This document shows, piece by piece, positions 31,951 to 45,678 of a stretch of 64,000 nt of DNA. The notes beneath the pieces were generated by a model. It worked only from the letters and a program-made list of their open reading frames with translations. It was not told where the DNA came from and ran no database searches. Source of the stretch: Azadirachta indica (taxonomy: Eukaryota; Streptophyta; Magnoliopsida; Sapindales; Meliaceae); the NCBI GenBank assembly GCA_022749755.1, contig CM040445.1, forward strand, positions 17,691,182 to 17,755,181, given 5' to 3'. Position 1 is the first letter of the stretch. Each line of letters starts with the position of its first letter. A program made the translations under genes and the position numbers.

Positions 31951-34189
31951 TACTACTATAAAAATAATCTTTCTTGACAAAGAATATTTGTCAAGAAGTG
32001 TTTTTTTTGACAGAATGTATCTGTCAATAAAAATCTATTCATAAATTATTAACAGTTATCGGATATCATTTTTTTCTTGATAAAAGTGTTTTTTGTCACA
32101 ACTCTATGATAACAAATTATTATAAAATTAAGATAGGTATTTTTCTGTCTTGTAGTTATTAATATTTCTAAATATGTAATTATAAAAAATGATATTTTTT
32201 TTTATGTACGAATTTCCTACTTTTGTCAGTTTTACTGTTCCTTTTTGAATTGTTTGTTAGATTTTCATTTTTTATTTTTCAAATTTTTTGTTAATCATTG
32301 TTTTTGGGCGATTTGTAATTTTTTAGATTTTTAATTCTTTTTTACAATTATTTTCTGTATAAGATATTTATATAATAATATTAAATAACAATACAAAATA
32401 TTAATTATCAACATAACTTAAAATACGAAAAGTGGAATTGGAAAAAAAATTATTGCTAACATAATTTGATAAAATATTATCATTCCCATCCACTAAATAT
32501 AACATAATTGTGATCCAAATCCAATAAATATCATTGGCAACATCATTAAAAATCTATTATCAAATTCAATAAAATTAATTAACTAAAATTTTCTATTGAA
32601 TCACCTATTTACATGATGGTGAAAACAACTTATCAATGAAATTGGCCCACTCCACCCTGATTTCATCCAACTCTTCTTTAGTACAACTTTTTTTTTTCCA
32701 AGAACTATTAACAAGTTATAAAAAAGAATAATTAATAATTTAAATTATTAAATGAGTGAATGATCATTAAACAACTTCATCCTCTGTCAATACTTTTGTG
32801 TCTTTGACTATATCTCTTACATAACCTATTATATAATGCCCGTATTTGATGCTACCTTGTTGAATTAGTGACTGTATAAACAATATTATTGTCTAGTTAT
32901 TTTAAGGCCTTGATATTGTTTGCATAATATTACACATATATTCATGCATAAACTATAATGTACATTTATTGTTTTCTAATTAATATTCCGTCTCTTACTT
33001 GAACTCCTATCTTGAGCATTATATATCATAATGTCACTACATAATTTGAAATCATTTATAATTTACAAACGCTATTATTAATCACAGAAAGATCAAGGTG
33101 TTGGCAAGGAAAATAAAAGCCTTATTGTTTAGGATGTCCTTGAAATCCTCTCACATTTCACCCCCTAATGGATCCATAAAATACATAGCTCTAGCAGTTA
33201 CATATATAGCAATTAACACAAAATGAAAACTATTTTGACATACATTTAATTATAAGTTAGTCAATAAATATAAATGAATGATAAAATCACATTTGATATA
33301 AACTATAAATGCTTTATCTCGGATTTTATGGCATGAGATTGACTTGACCACATGTTGTTTTCTGTAATTGGCTTGCAATTAAACGTGCTTTGTAATTGCA
33401 CATTACCTTGCCACTTGATCTTCTAGCCAAAGACACTGCACTAAGATTAATAAATCCAAACTACTCTGTAGATTGTCCTTCCTTCAATTATTGTACAATG
33501 ACTTGCTTAAAGAACAAAACAAAAAGAAAATGAAAAAGTTATGTGTTGAAATTAGATTTTAGTTAACAATTACCAAAATATATATCCTAAATGAATTATA
33601 ATGTAATTTTTTTATATTATGTACAAAATGATGGAGTTCACAGTAACCTCTTTCATGTAAATGATTACTTAACAATTCTCCAGTGATATGAATGTAGCTA
33701 CGTCCACCTGAAGGATTTCATGGTCAACCTTCAACCGAATGGTTCTTCGATTGCCAATAGTTTTTTTTTTGTAAAAGCAGCAAACATTGCTAATTGTGTT
33801 TTATGTGCTGAAATTTAGAGTGGTGAGTATCATTTAGATCAATTTCTTCTTTTGGGCTCACATCCTTAACTCTCTTACTTGGTAGATTTAGTTTTTTATC
33901 AAAGGTCATATCAAGCTCCTTGCTAAGTTTTTTTCTTTTGTCTTCAAGGGTTTTTTTTTTTTTTCCTTTGGGCTATTGTCATCATCTTTATGTCACTAAA
34001 AAAGCAACAATTTGTTTAATATTCGTGTGTATATATATATATATATATTTGAGCAATCAAATTTTATCACACTATGTATACAAAATAAAAAGATATAAAC
34101 ATCGTTATTTCTTAGAACTAACTCATTTATAACATTAATAACAACAGCATGTATTAATTCATAGATAGCTTTAATAAGAATATTCATGT

Positions 34190-35560
34190 TTAATATGTCA
34201 TTACCTTCGTCAGAGGCATGTTAGTGCTAGTTACCTTAGAGGTTCTATTTTGTCTCTCAACCATCAATGCTAGATTTTCAATCTTAGCCATCATGTGCTC
34301 AATCTTTTCCTCATATACTATCTTCTCTCTTTCTAACATACTAGTTGGTGGTATGTTGAAATACATTATTAAGGACACAAACTAACCATAACTTCTATAT
34401 GACCAATTATTGGTTTTTTTTTTCAATCTTTAATGATCCTTCCTTCACTTCATTTTCAAGCCCATCCTATAATGTATGAAACAAGCAAGAATTAGTACTA
34501 GGGTTTAGCATTTTATTAGTTTTTCTATTAGTCAATCTAGTTAAAAAAAAATAAGAACATCTTACAATCTTTTCCACTATAAGAAGAACCTCTGGCTTAA
34601 TATCCTCTCCCTTTTTCGCCTAACATGCTTCCATAATAAACTTATATCAATTGCAAGTTCTAATAAACTTGTTTATGTCTTCTACAGTATAAAAAGTAAA
34701 AATCTTGTTTAGAATAACTACCAAAAACGTAATAGGCAACCTGTTGAATAAGAATAAGAAATAAAAATAACTTATAATCTCTTCTAGTAGACCAAAGTAT
34801 CATTTTTGACTAAGCCGATTGTTTTATTTATTCAACTTCCTTTTTCTTCTTTTTTTGTGCTTCTTCCCTCATTTTCTATAAACAACACATTAATGGTAGT
34901 ATCAAGTTAACATTTTAATTTATTAATAATAATACACTTTAAATTACTGACTTCAAAATCTTCAGACAATTTTGATGCAAAAAAAGCTGTCTAATTTTTT
35001 TCGTTTAATAAATTTGTATTCCAATGGTGGTTTCTCCAATGATTGTGGATTGTCTTTATTAAGAATAATGTAATTTGTAGTAGGATGATGTCTGAATTGT
35101 TGAAAAGCTATTTCCAATAAATGTAACACTTGTTTTTGCTACGATTATCAAGATCAAAGTATTTCTATATGCACACAACAAAATAAATATATCAAACCCC
35201 CAATTCATAATAAGAAAAGCTAAAAAGTAAAGATATATGAGAGAAAGCTTAAGAGTGTTTTTATCTCACCAATATACACTCTCATATAAAGTCTTCTAAA
35301 ACTTGAGGTACATCTCTCCAATTATCGTAAATTATTGGAATGGTTTATCTTGGTATAACATCTAAATTACCTTGTAAATCTATTGCTTCCTTCTCAACTG
35401 GTACACCTTATTGATTATCTCTCACAATGACCTTACTTCCATTTGAACTTCTAATAAGACTTGTTTTCTTGGTTATACTTCGTGTTGGCCTTTTGTTTAA
35501 GTTATTAATGTCACCATCATCATTGCTATCACTAGAATAACTCTTTGTCATTCTATAATG
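34190..35560 (-). pseudogene. CACTA second-gene (TNP-associated) region
   Basis: Minus-strand frames include RPTRSITKKTSLIRSSNGSK followed by VPVEKEAIDLQGNL and IIYDNWRDVP in 35300-35500. This resembles the GxT...NG.K.PV....G.P.G.....F...IG..VR.......W..VP segment of plant transposase-24 type proteins. A helical tail (EREKIVYEEKIEHMMAKIEN, 34190-34378) follows. Multiple stops and intron-like gaps are present. Function is that of an accessory transposon protein, inferred from family context. Confidence 0.55.
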
Positions 35561-35989
35561 GAAAAAAATACAAATAATTTGTTAAATGAAATAAAAAGAA
35601 AATCACAAACAAAAAATAAATGGCAATGTAACAAAGTAGCAAGTATCGAACCAATAATTCATCAAACGATCATGCAACAAGGTAGCATATAAGGACTTAC
35701 AATTATAAAATAAGTATGTAAGAAAGTAGCATGCAAAAATGTACAATTATCAAACGAGCATATAACAATGTAGCATATAAAACTACCTCAAGTAATCCTT
35801 ACCATCAACCTAAGTACCTTCACAATCAGGTCGTGTATAATTTGTAATGTCATCGTCATCCGATTAAGTAAATACTTTATTGGCAATTGGTGAATTACGC
35901 ACTAACAAGTTCACATCATCACATTGTCGTTGAATTAAGTACCTTTTTTAGGCATTGAGCAAACAATCGAAAACGTATTATCAATTTGA

Positions 35990-36423
35990 TCTTTTACATA
36001 GAAGACTTGTTTTACCTAAGAGATTAAGATGAAACAATTTGATGTATGCCTTATTTGATCAAGGTCCACCATTAGAAAACCAAGTTCATCAAATTTAACA
36101 CCACTTCCATTATCAACCCAATCATACTTAAAAATTAAAACCTTAAACATGTGATAATTCACATCCTATATCTCATCAATTACTTTGTAAAAAGACATAT
36201 TCCCAATAATCGGGTTTTTATCTTTTGTGCTTAATATTTACATTGTCGTTGCTACTACACTCACTCTACTATTTTGAGTAGATTGTTTCTTATCTGAATC
36301 CCTTGTTGCAAAATGAAAACCATTTATGCAGTATCCATAATATGTTATGACATTTGGATGAGGCCCTTGTGCTAAACACTTTAAATTACTTGAAATTGAT
36401 TCACCATTCATTTGAGCATTCAT
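35990..36423 (-). pseudogene. CACTA transposase C-terminal DUF4216-like region
   Basis: Minus-strand frame reads NAQMNGESISSNLKCLAQGP, then ITYYGYCINGFHFATRD and KKQSTQNSRVSV. The CLA.GP......Y.GY.INGF.F.T......TQNSGV pattern is that of DUF4216, usually found behind TNP2 in CACTA elements. A following frame near 36050-36200 (GYKIDEIQDVNYHMFKVLIF-like) continues the domain with stops. Confidence 0.75.
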
Positions 36424-36699
36424 TACCTAAAAGCATAAAGATGTTAAAAAGTTGTTAAATCATAATAATTTAGTACATGAACAAAGTTGAATTAAAAGGA
36501 ATAACTAGTAATTACCTCATCTTCTAACCAATACATAAAAGTACGTGTTGCTCATCTTGTAACCACTTTGGTCTTATTGATTTGCATGGATATTATGTAT
36601 TTAACCAATGTCAATGTTTCCTATATATAAAAAAATATGTGATTTAATAAATTTTAGTATAAAAATAGTACTTGTATCAATAAAGTGTAGGTAAAAAGA

Positions 36700-39157
36700 T
36701 TACTCATTCGATGTATGGTTACACCATAGAATTATTTAGCAAAATATAGTGATGGACTAGTTCTAATAGCTGATAGTCAACTTCTTTTACTTGTCCAAGA
36801 AAGAAATGCCTATCAATTGATATCTTTTGCCTATACTCTGGATTTCCAATCACTTTAAGATTATATGAGTATTCTACACAAAACTTTATAACTTCCTCAA
36901 TGATGTAACACTTAGCAATGCAGCCTTTAAGGCAATTATGATTACACACATAATCCTTTAAGACCTTCATATACCTCTTAAAAAGCTACATTCATTTTAA
37001 GTATACTGGTCCACATAACATAACTTGTTCGATAAGTTAAATAACTAGATGTAACATAATGTCAAACATAATTGATGAAAAGTATTTTTCAAACAACCCT
37101 AAGATATTAGTAACATCATCTTATAACATTTTTAACTTATGAGGATCAATGACCATAGTGCACAATAAATTAAAAAAGAAACACAATTTAATAATTGTAA
37201 ATCTCACATGCTTTGGTAAAATCGTCCTATCACTAGTGGTAGTAATTGTTGCATTAAGACATGACAATCGTGTGATTTCAAACCTTGAATCTTTAATTTT
37301 TTGATAGATATAAGATTTGAAAAGTTAGAGCAATAGCCTTCTGGAACCTTTAAACTATCCAATGTTTCACTAAACATTTTCCTTTCATTTCTACTGAAAG
37401 TATAACTTGTCGAAGGTAGTAAAATACGCTTATTGACTTCTTGTGGTGCTCATTCAATCCTTGTCTTTACATCAACCAGATTTAATCTTGTATTTAACTC
37501 ATCTTTGGTCTTGTTTAGAATGCTTAACAAAGTGCCATGAATGCTCTTACAAATATTTTTCTCATTGTGCAAAATATCATGTTGATGGCGACCATATAGA
37601 TGCTTCCAATCAGCCAACTCAAAATATTGTTCTCTTTTTAAAACATTTGTCCATATTCCCACAACTCATTTTCCTCTTCTTAGTGTGATTTTTTTTCCTA
37701 TGAGTATAGTCAATATCATTCATCCTCTTCAACACTTCTTCTCCACTCAAAGATTTAGGAGTTGATTCATAATCTTGCTCACTATTAAAGGCTTTCTTTT
37801 GTCTTTGAAATGGATGATCGAGTGGAAGAAAATGACGATGACCTATATAAACAATTTTTTAGAGTGCTTTAAACAATATGAATCTTTGCCTGCTCTATAT
37901 ATTGGGTATGTATAATAACCCTTCACTGTAACACCAGACAAGTTTTCATATACAGGAAAGTCACTGATTGTCCACATTAGAATAACTTGCATGGTAAATA
38001 ATTCTTTCTTTTATGCATCGTATGTCTCAACTCTTACATCCCATAATGTTTTAAGGTCATCTACCAATGAGGCAAGATATACATCAATGTCATTTCCAGG
38101 CTGGTCAAGACCCGATATTAATAAAGATAAAAGCATAAACTTTCTCTTTATACAAAACCATCGTGAAAGATTGTAAGTTACAAGTAAAACTAGCCAACAA
38201 TTGTATTTACTACTTCATGTATTATGAGGATTAATCCTACCAGCTGAAAGTGCAAGTCGGAGATTTCTACTTTCTTTTACAAAATTAGACCATGTTTCAT
38301 CCACCAATTGCTATAATGGAGAGTTAGCAGGATGACAGAGCATACCATCTTTTTCCCTCTCATTTGTATGCCAAATCAAAAGCTTTGAATAAGGTGGACA
38401 TTGGAACATACATCTAAACCTTGGAATGATAGGAAAATACTACAACATCTTTGTTGCCACTTTATTTGTTTCTTCCCTATAGTTGTTAAGAATTTTTCCA
38501 TCTTGATTCTCTATACATAAGATATTAAGATAAAAGTTCATACTCCTTTCTATATAAAATGCAATCATTGGGAGAAGCATGGATTTTTTCATAATTTATA
38601 CCTAATGCACTCATTTGCTTTTTTGCCTTATACATGGAAATAGACAATAAATTTTTTGATGATAAAATACTTTTAAGACAAAAAAGTAAATTTGAAAAAC
38701 TTTTATTTAACCATCCTTGTTCACCTTTCACATTCTATAATTTGATTAACCTAGATAATTTAGTATATTTTATGTATCCAGGAAAAATTGGTTTTTTATC
38801 ATTTTCTAGTAAGTCTTTAAATGTTGTAGGGTCATTGTCATAACATCTAAAAGCATCATGAACCATTTCAAGAGTGGTTGGAAAATCATTATCTATATAG
38901 GGGTCAAAAAACTTAGTTGATGATATATCACTCTTACTATGCCAAGTCCAGTTGGTATAATTTTAGTCCATTCTCTAAACAAACATGTGATTTTTGCCTT
39001 CTCGAAAAGTTTGAAATATAACATTGACATACTTTGTACATGGACATCTAATATATTGTTCGTTTTCAGGATAAAGCATTGCAAACTCCAAAAATCTATT
39101 AATCGCATCTTCATATGTTTTTGACATCCTATCATGTTTCATACATGATTTGTCCAT
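36700..39157 (-). pseudogene. CACTA TNP2-type transposase, multiply broken
   Basis: Starts at 39157 with MDKSCMKHDRMSKTYEDAIN and FLEFA, then CPCTKYVN, the transposase-associated N-terminus. Further blocks on the minus strand: LFREWTKIIPTG; MSALGINYEKIHASPNDCIL (38640-38540); PPYSKLLIWHTNE; QPGNDIDVYLASLVDDLKTL (about 38100-38030); SDFPVYENLSGVTVKGYYTY; FELADWKHLYGRHQHDILHN (37620-37560); GPVYLKWMYPFKRYMKVLKD (about 37020-36960); and IIEEVIKFCVEY. These are the ordered landmarks of TNP2 and DUF4218. Stops and frameshifts separate nearly every block, so it is inactive. Confidence 0.9.
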
Positions 39158-40314
39158 AATATAATACTATATAATAAATAGAAGGTGAAAAGAAAAACTT
39201 AATTTAAAATAGAACTTGTCCTTCGCAATTAATTTAGTATTATTGACTGTGAGGAAAAAGTATGGAAATAACCAAAACCTGTGAAAAATCAAAATATTAC
39301 AAATGCATTAATAATAAAAATTAAAAAAATCAAAGATGCATTAATAATAAATATAAAAATTAGTGAAAAAAGAAACCAATATATACTAAGAAACTATATT
39401 TTACACTAAGTTTATTCTAGTTATTTTCTTAATAAAAATTCTCAAAAGTCAAACAACTAAAAGGGAAATTAAGCTTTTCAGTCATCAATTTCAACAATGG
39501 AATCAGTAATCAAATTGCTCACCAAATTACTTAGAGATTGTCAGCAGTTTAACCAGAAAACGACAAGTGAATGGCAATTTTTTAGGGTAATGTTGTGATC
39601 ATCAGCGGCGAGGGTAAAATATGGTGTGTGTCTAGATTGAACAATATGTTAAGTGCAGGAGGTTTTGATTAAACATAAAAACGATATAGTTTTTGTTAGT
39701 TATTATAGCTCGATCACTATAGCTAGAGGAACAATTTTGTAGCTACGGTAACTACAAAACAGTTTGTAACTACGATACTATAACTATAGTAAATTCTAAT
39801 AAAGTTATTGAAATTGTTTTTATGGCAATGTACTTGATTATTGTAGGTATAGTAAATAAAAGTATTTATTTTCATTGATAATGTCAAGAGCTGTATATCA
39901 TACATATTTTTTTTGTCAATAAATTTATTTTATTTTAATGCACTATTTATTCATAAAATTATATCAAACTATTATGATATAAATCATTTTTATTAAGATT
40001 AAATCTGTCAAGAAAGATCATTTGTAATAGTGTGGGCCTTTAGTAATATAATTCTTCAGCTTTTTTAAAAGTGAAATTGTCTAAAATACTCCTACTAAAA
40101 TACTCTTACTTTTAAACATTTTATGTCATTTTTTAAAAATAAAACATTAAAAATTTGTTTATTAAAGTAATTACTTAAAATTTCTTAAATATTATTTATG
40201 ACAACTAAACGATTAATAAACTTTTATTAAAAATTCTATTTATAAAAGCTTTACATGTAAAAAGCTTATTTTGAAAAGTTCGGTTTGTGAAACTATACTA
40301 AATACATCCTAATT

Positions 40315-40600
40315 CTTGAAATTAATTTGAATGATAGCTGATTAAATGTTGATAAATTCAAACTGATTATAGAAAAATTGATAGATATTTCTTGTAAAGT
40401 CAAATACCCTTAAAGTTTAGAGAAGAACAGTTATATTTGAAATTTGAGTAAGTAGTTGAATATATTTAAAGTTAACTAGTCAGAGAAGGCAAACTTGCAA
40501 ACCAAACCTCAATGGCATCTGCTTTATAGCTTGTTTATAAATTGAGATCTAGTTTACGGAGCTGACATCGGCCCTCATAATAGTAAAATATCAGAATTTG
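40315..40600. other. Unit 3 spacer resumes
   Basis: AATTCTTGAAATTAATTTGAATGATAG and the following bases match 9737-9900 of unit 1. Ends in a run of about 17 A (40606-40622). No gene is seen. Confidence 0.5.
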
Positions 40601-40658
40601 TATTATAAAAAAAAAAAAAAAAACTTGTTTTATCACAATAATAAACTTAATATTTTTA

Positions 40659-40856
40659 GAAGTCAGCAAAAGAGTTGGGGCTCTTGGAATCAGATCACCG
40701 GTTGTTCAACGATGCAAGAACAAGGCCTTATGTTCCACTATATAAAACGGATCAAACTCAGCTCTTTTAGGGCATTTGCCAAAGCTATGGCGATGCTCAG
40801 TCTACATGAAATCAAAACTAGAAGAAGATGAGAGATTAGAAATAGGTGTGAAATAG
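40659..40856 (+). pseudogene. Class III peroxidase C-terminal fragment
   Basis: Reads SAKELGLLESDHRLFNDART then RPYVPLYKTDQTQLF, and after a frame change RAFAKAMAMLSLHEIKTRRR, TGA, EIRNRCE. Plant secreted haem peroxidases end with (S/T)D..L..D.RTRP.V..YA..Q..FF..FA.AM.KLS...VKTG..GEIR..C, and this fits throughout. A missing base near 40770 shifts the frame and a TGA replaces a glycine codon before EIR. The final cysteine is kept. Only the last 60 or so residues are present. It lies just after an A-run, which may be coincidental; the source (retroposition or capture) is undecided. Confidence 0.8.
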
Positions 40857-42635
40857 TTTACTGAAGAAAGCTTCTTTCTCATGTTTATGATTGTCGTAAA
40901 TGGAGCTGATTTGAGGACTAGAGGATATGCTTTTAACGGTGGTCAACTATGGTGGTTGGTGGTTGACGGTGGCAGGACTTTGGGTGTATTAATAAATTTC
41001 ATCATCCTAATAATTAATCAACTAAATTTTAATCTCAATCCTTTGTTCTTGCCTCTGCTACATGTCAAAATTTTTGAAATCCAAAGATGCAAAAGCCCAG
41101 GACTGGATTAATATTCCTTGATTATATTAATGAGGATATTTTCCTTATTTTAGGATATACTTTCTTAATTATCTAACTTTTATTGGTGGTGAAACGAATA
41201 TTATTAATTATTTAATTAGATAGAAGAAGGGTAAGATGGGTATTTTTAAATGGTGACATGGATATTAATAATTAGATAGAAAGGTCGGGTTAGGTGGATA
41301 TTTTTGTTTTTATTTGCGCCTAGATCCTAACATGGTTTGAATCCAGACATATGCTTACAAATTACAAAATTCTTTAAGTAGTTCCTATAAATAAACAATG
41401 ATTTATGTCTCATTCAAAATTATATTAAAATAGAATGAACGAAGCACCTTTCCAACATCGTGCAAATGGTTTGAATTTTAGATTTATCATATTTATAAAG
41501 AAATCATCTCTAACATCTTATAGTTTTAAAGAAAGTTTATCAGTTGAACTTATACGATTTATTTATATGTGTGAATTAATTTCTTTTCTCAAATAATGTA
41601 AAAGTTTTAATTACATTTTTGTATGTTAAAATTGAGTTTTGTATTCAAGGTCGTTAAAAGTGACCAAACTATCCAAAATCTAATCAAAAGAACTTTTTTC
41701 TCAAATAATGCACAAGTCTTATATTTTTGTATATTAAAATTAAGTTTTGTACTTATGATTGTTCAACTTGCCAAAATATTCAAAATTCAATCACAAGACC
41801 TTTGGTTAGTAACTATCTATTAAATGTAAGAGAAATTATTTCAAACTTTAGGGGAAGCAAGTGATAGGTCTTCATGAAAATATTTTACAATATAAATAAT
41901 TATTAATAAGAATTATTTGTATTTTTTAATTCAAAAAATTTAGGATGAAAGTAAGAAATCTCAATTGCAAAACATTGAACCTTTGTCTTCTTATTTAAAC
42001 ACTAAATCTTTGTCTCTCATTATTACTAGAACTTAGGAGATCGGACCAACAAGTTCTATAATGAAATTTAGTCTAAAAGCAAAGTGATCCAATAGAAAAA
42101 AATTTATGATATGCGTATTCTTCTTTTTAAAAAAAATGTAAAATGGTGGACAAAACCCAAAACATATAAAATTTATCCATTTATATATCCTGAACTTGAG
42201 TTCAAGCAAGGCTCCTAAGAAGTGGCTTAATCTATCACCTAAGCTGAACACTTTGGAGTAATGACATGCTTATTATATTAAAATACATATTTAACATTAG
42301 TATTAATAAAAATTTATCCTTGATGATTTTTTTGCTCCTTTTTTTTTTTTTACTTTTTTTCAATATGCATTAGAAAATTTATGAAAAATTTTAATTTTAA
42401 AATAAAAAATACTTTCATACACGTTAATAGCTATTTTATTTTTTTTACCTTTTATTTATAAAATAACAATTATTTTGTAAATTATTTATTTATTTTTTTA
42501 ATTTTTCTGTTGCAAAAAATTAAAAAATTGTTAAATAAAAGATAAAAATAAAAATCTATGCGTAAAAAGTATTGTGCAAGAATTCAACGTCAATTCCCTT
42601 AATTTTTTAATATTTTTTATCTTGCTTACTTTTTA
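40857..42635. other. Unit 3 spacer, no gene seen
   Basis: Parts match unit 1/2 spacer (41930-42635 against 9900-10880, including CAACAAGTTCTATAATGAAATTTAGTCTAA and GTGCAAGAATTCA). 40857-41930 has no counterpart that I can recognise. At 41582-41800 there is an imperfect tandem duplication of about 110 bp (CTCAAATAATG..AAGT..TATATTTTTGTAT.TTAAAATT.AGTTTTGTA in both copies). Confidence 0.5.
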
Positions 42636-43579
42636 GGAAAGTTTTTGAAATAGTCTTAATTTGTTTTAAATTTACATAAGCGACCTTTTGTAAAAAAATT
42701 TTACCAACCTAATCTAAAATATATTTTTCAGACAAAAATATCCTTAATAGCCCACTTAATATATTTTTTTTCAAAGCTCCCATCTTTTTTCTTTACATTA
42801 TTTTACCAAACCAAACCTTACCTCTCATATCTTCCAAAACCTTCAACCCCTTTTTCAACAGCGATTGCAACAATAATGGAGACAACAAGTCACATGGTAG
42901 TAAGGAGGAGTTGATGAGAGCTTGACGATAGTAAATAGAAGAGATTTTGAATCGGTAAGTTTTCTATGGTTTTCTTTGAATATTTTCAACACAAAATGAA
43001 CGAAGGATTATATTTTAAAAATGATTTTTGTTTGTTATTTATAATGTAAATGTATTTAGTTAGAATGTGAAGAAATTTTGGGCAACAAATAAAGATTTGG
43101 TAGGACATTGAGTTAAGTTTTGGCTGAAAAATCAAAAGAATTTTGGATACGAACACTTAGATTTCAAGACTCAATTTCCCAAAAATCGGACCAATTGGTC
43201 CTCAAAAAGGGTCGCTTTATGGCCTATAATGGGCTCTTTAATATATAATAATAATAATATATGAAATTATTAATTATTTAATAATAATAGTTAATAACAA
43301 AAAATAAATATTAATTACAACAAAATAATAATCATAATTTAATTAATAAAATAAAATAATAGTAATAATAATAATTGATTAATTCTAAACTATTAATAAT
43401 AGTAAAAAAAAAATTTAATGATAGTGAAATAATAGTAATAATTATTAATAATAATTAAAAATAAATAATAATGATAAGTAATAATATTTAAGTTATTATC
43501 TTGTTATTTCCTTATAAAATTGTTGTAATGATTTATTAATATGTATAAAAATGAATAAAGTCATGGATCAATTTACCTT

Positions 43580-45567
43580 TGTCAAAACCTAATAGGAAGC
43601 TATTTTATTAGTTCTTGTCTACTTAGGATTTGTGTTATGATACAAATAATATTTTCCTAATTTCAATAGGATATTGTTATTAGATGAAATATATAAAATT
43701 ACTCTATTTCTCATTCAACATGGTATCAAAGTAGAAAAAGATCCATCAAAATTTTTCCTAAATATCTAGTTTAAAAAAAAAGGAAGACGAAGAAAAAAAA
43801 ATTGAAGTACTGTTTATGGGTTATGTAGTGTTTTACTATTTAGGGCTACTGTTCTTGGCTACTGTTTACGGCGGCTAACATGGTGACTTTCTCGTCTTTT
43901 ACTCCCTCTAGGGATTTTCAAGAGGTTATGGCTCATCCTGGTTGGAGTTTGGTTATGGAAAAAGAGATGAAAGCCCTTTGTGATCGTGGCACTTGGGAGA
44001 TACAAAAACTCCCAGATGGTAAAAAGACTGTAGGGTGCAAATAGATATTTGTAATTATCACCCTAATGGCACTATTGAGAGACTAAAAGCCCGTTTATAG
44101 CCAAAGGATGTACTTAAACCTATGGTGTTGATTATTTTGAGACTTTTTCTCCTGTTGCTTGGCCTAATTCTGTTCAAGTTCTCATATTTTTAGCAGTTTT
44201 TTATAATTGGCCTCTTCTTTAATTGATGTCAAAAATGCCTTTTTGTATCCTGGTTTTATTGCTTAAGGGGATTTTGGCTTGGTATGTCAATTGAAGAAGG
44301 CAATTTATGGTCTTAAACAATCTCTGAAGGCATGGTTTAAAAAGCTACGTGGGTGCCATTATCTTTTAATTTTAAGCAACACCAGTCAGATCATTTAGGC
44401 TTTGTGAAAAAAAAAAAAAATTTGTCTAGGTTAATTATTCTTATAGTCTACGTCGATGACATTATTATTTCTTGAAGTGATTTGTGTGGCATTAAGGAAG
44501 AGAAAAAACAACTAAAGCAGCATTTCCAAACTAAAAACTTGGGCAACCCAAATAACTTTTGGGCATTGAAGTAGCAAAAGAGAATAAAGGGCTAGTATTA
44601 TCTCAAAAGAAATATGTTCAAGATTTGCTGGCAGAAACAGGAATGTCAAGGCCTCAATTGGATGATACTCTTGTGAATTCAAATTCGAAGTTGGATGGTG
44701 AAGATAGCTCTAAGTTTAAAGACAGACAAAGTTATAAAAGCTTTGCGGGGAAGTTGATTTATTTGACAGTAACTAGACTTGATATCATATTTATAGTTGG
44801 TTTAGTTAGTCAATACATGAAAAATCCAAAGAACATTTATTAAGAAGCAGAGTAGAATTCTCAAATATCTTAAACAAATGATTGGAATAGGATTTTTGTT
44901 TAAGAAAAGTAGCAAGTTAGATATTATGAGCTTTTATGATGTAGATTGAGCATGATTGAAAACTGACAGGAGAACTGCTAGTGGCTATTGTATTTTTCTT
45001 GGTGGTAATTTAGCAACTTGGAAGAGTAAAAAGCAAAATTTTGTGACTAGGTCTAGTGCTAAAGTTAAATATCGAGCTAGGGCCCATAATAGTTACAAAC
45101 TTATATGGATTAAATATCTGTTAAAAGAACTTGGCGTTGAATTAAAAAGTCCTTTGGTAATGTTTGCAACATATATAGTTAGCAATCTTGTGTTTCGTGA
45201 GTGAATGAAGCATATAGAGGTGGATTGTCACTTTTTGAGCGAAATTTTTTTTTCCGTAGAAGTTGTAACTCCATAAATAAAGTCAAAAGATCAAGTTAGA
45301 GACATTTTTACCAAAGTAGTGCATAAAGGAACATTCTCGTATCTTTATTCTAAGCTGGGCATGATTGATATCTATGCTTCAGTTTGAGTAGGAGTGTTAA
45401 AACCTAATAAGAAGCTATTTTATTAATTCTTGTCTACTTATGATTTGTGTTATGATAGGAATAGTATTTTCCTAGTTTCAATAGGATATTAGTTCTTACA
45501 TCTATATAAATATTGGACTATTATTATTTGATGAAATATATAGAATTGCTCTCTTTCTAATTCAATA
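43580..45567 (+). mobile_element. Internally deleted Ty1/copia element, 1988 bp, with TSD
   Basis: LTRs 43580-43720 (141 bp, TGTCAAAACC...TTCAACA) and 45395-45567 (173 bp, TGTTAAAACC...TTCAATA). Target duplication ACCTT at 43575-43579 and 45568-45572. The primer site TGGTATCAAAGTAG follows the 5' LTR directly and corresponds to initiator-tRNA-Met usage. The 3' LTR contains about 30 bases (around TACATCTATATAAATATTGG, its TATA box region) that the 5' LTR lacks. Gag, protease and integrase are missing; only reverse transcriptase and RNase H remain. It is nested inside the MULE-like element. Confidence 0.92.
43881..45390 (+). pseudogene. Copia reverse transcriptase / RNase H remains
   Basis: Frames read MAHPGWSLVMEKEMKALCDR, then GTWEIQKLPDGKKTVGCK with TAG in place of the next Trp, VKNAFLYPGF, LKKAIYGLKQSLKAWFKKL, then the VYVDDII codons at 44446-44466 (catalytic YVDD intact). 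After 44559 come MGIEVAKENKGLVLSQKKYV and KLIYLTVTRLDIIFIVGLVS, and from 44956 the RNase H part RRTASGYCIFLGGNLATWKS with SSAKVKYRA. This is the standard copia order. Several frameshifts and stops disable it. Confidence 0.9.
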
Positions 45568-45678
45568 ACCTTGTTTCTAGTGCTTGAATTATTAAATTAC
45601 GATTGTATTATATTTTAGCATCAACATTATAGCTAATATTATATTTATATCTAATTTATTTTTTTCACGTAATAGGAA

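Larger units (their letters stand above)
31951..40032 (-). mobile_element. CACTA (En/Spm) DNA transposon, degenerate, about 8.1 kb
   Basis: Left end TACTACTATAAAAATAATCTTTCTTGACA and right end, read inverted, CACTATTACAAATGATCTTTCTTGACA in matching register; these are CACTA terminal repeats with the first C changed on the left. Subterminal copies of TCTTGACA and TTGTCAAGAA lie at 31970-32030. Inside, minus-strand frames code TNP2-type transposase (36700-39157), a DUF4216-like region (36000-36423) and a second-gene region (34190-35560), in the usual CACTA order. All are broken. A 3-bp target duplication is not visible (TAA against TGG). Confidence 0.9.
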
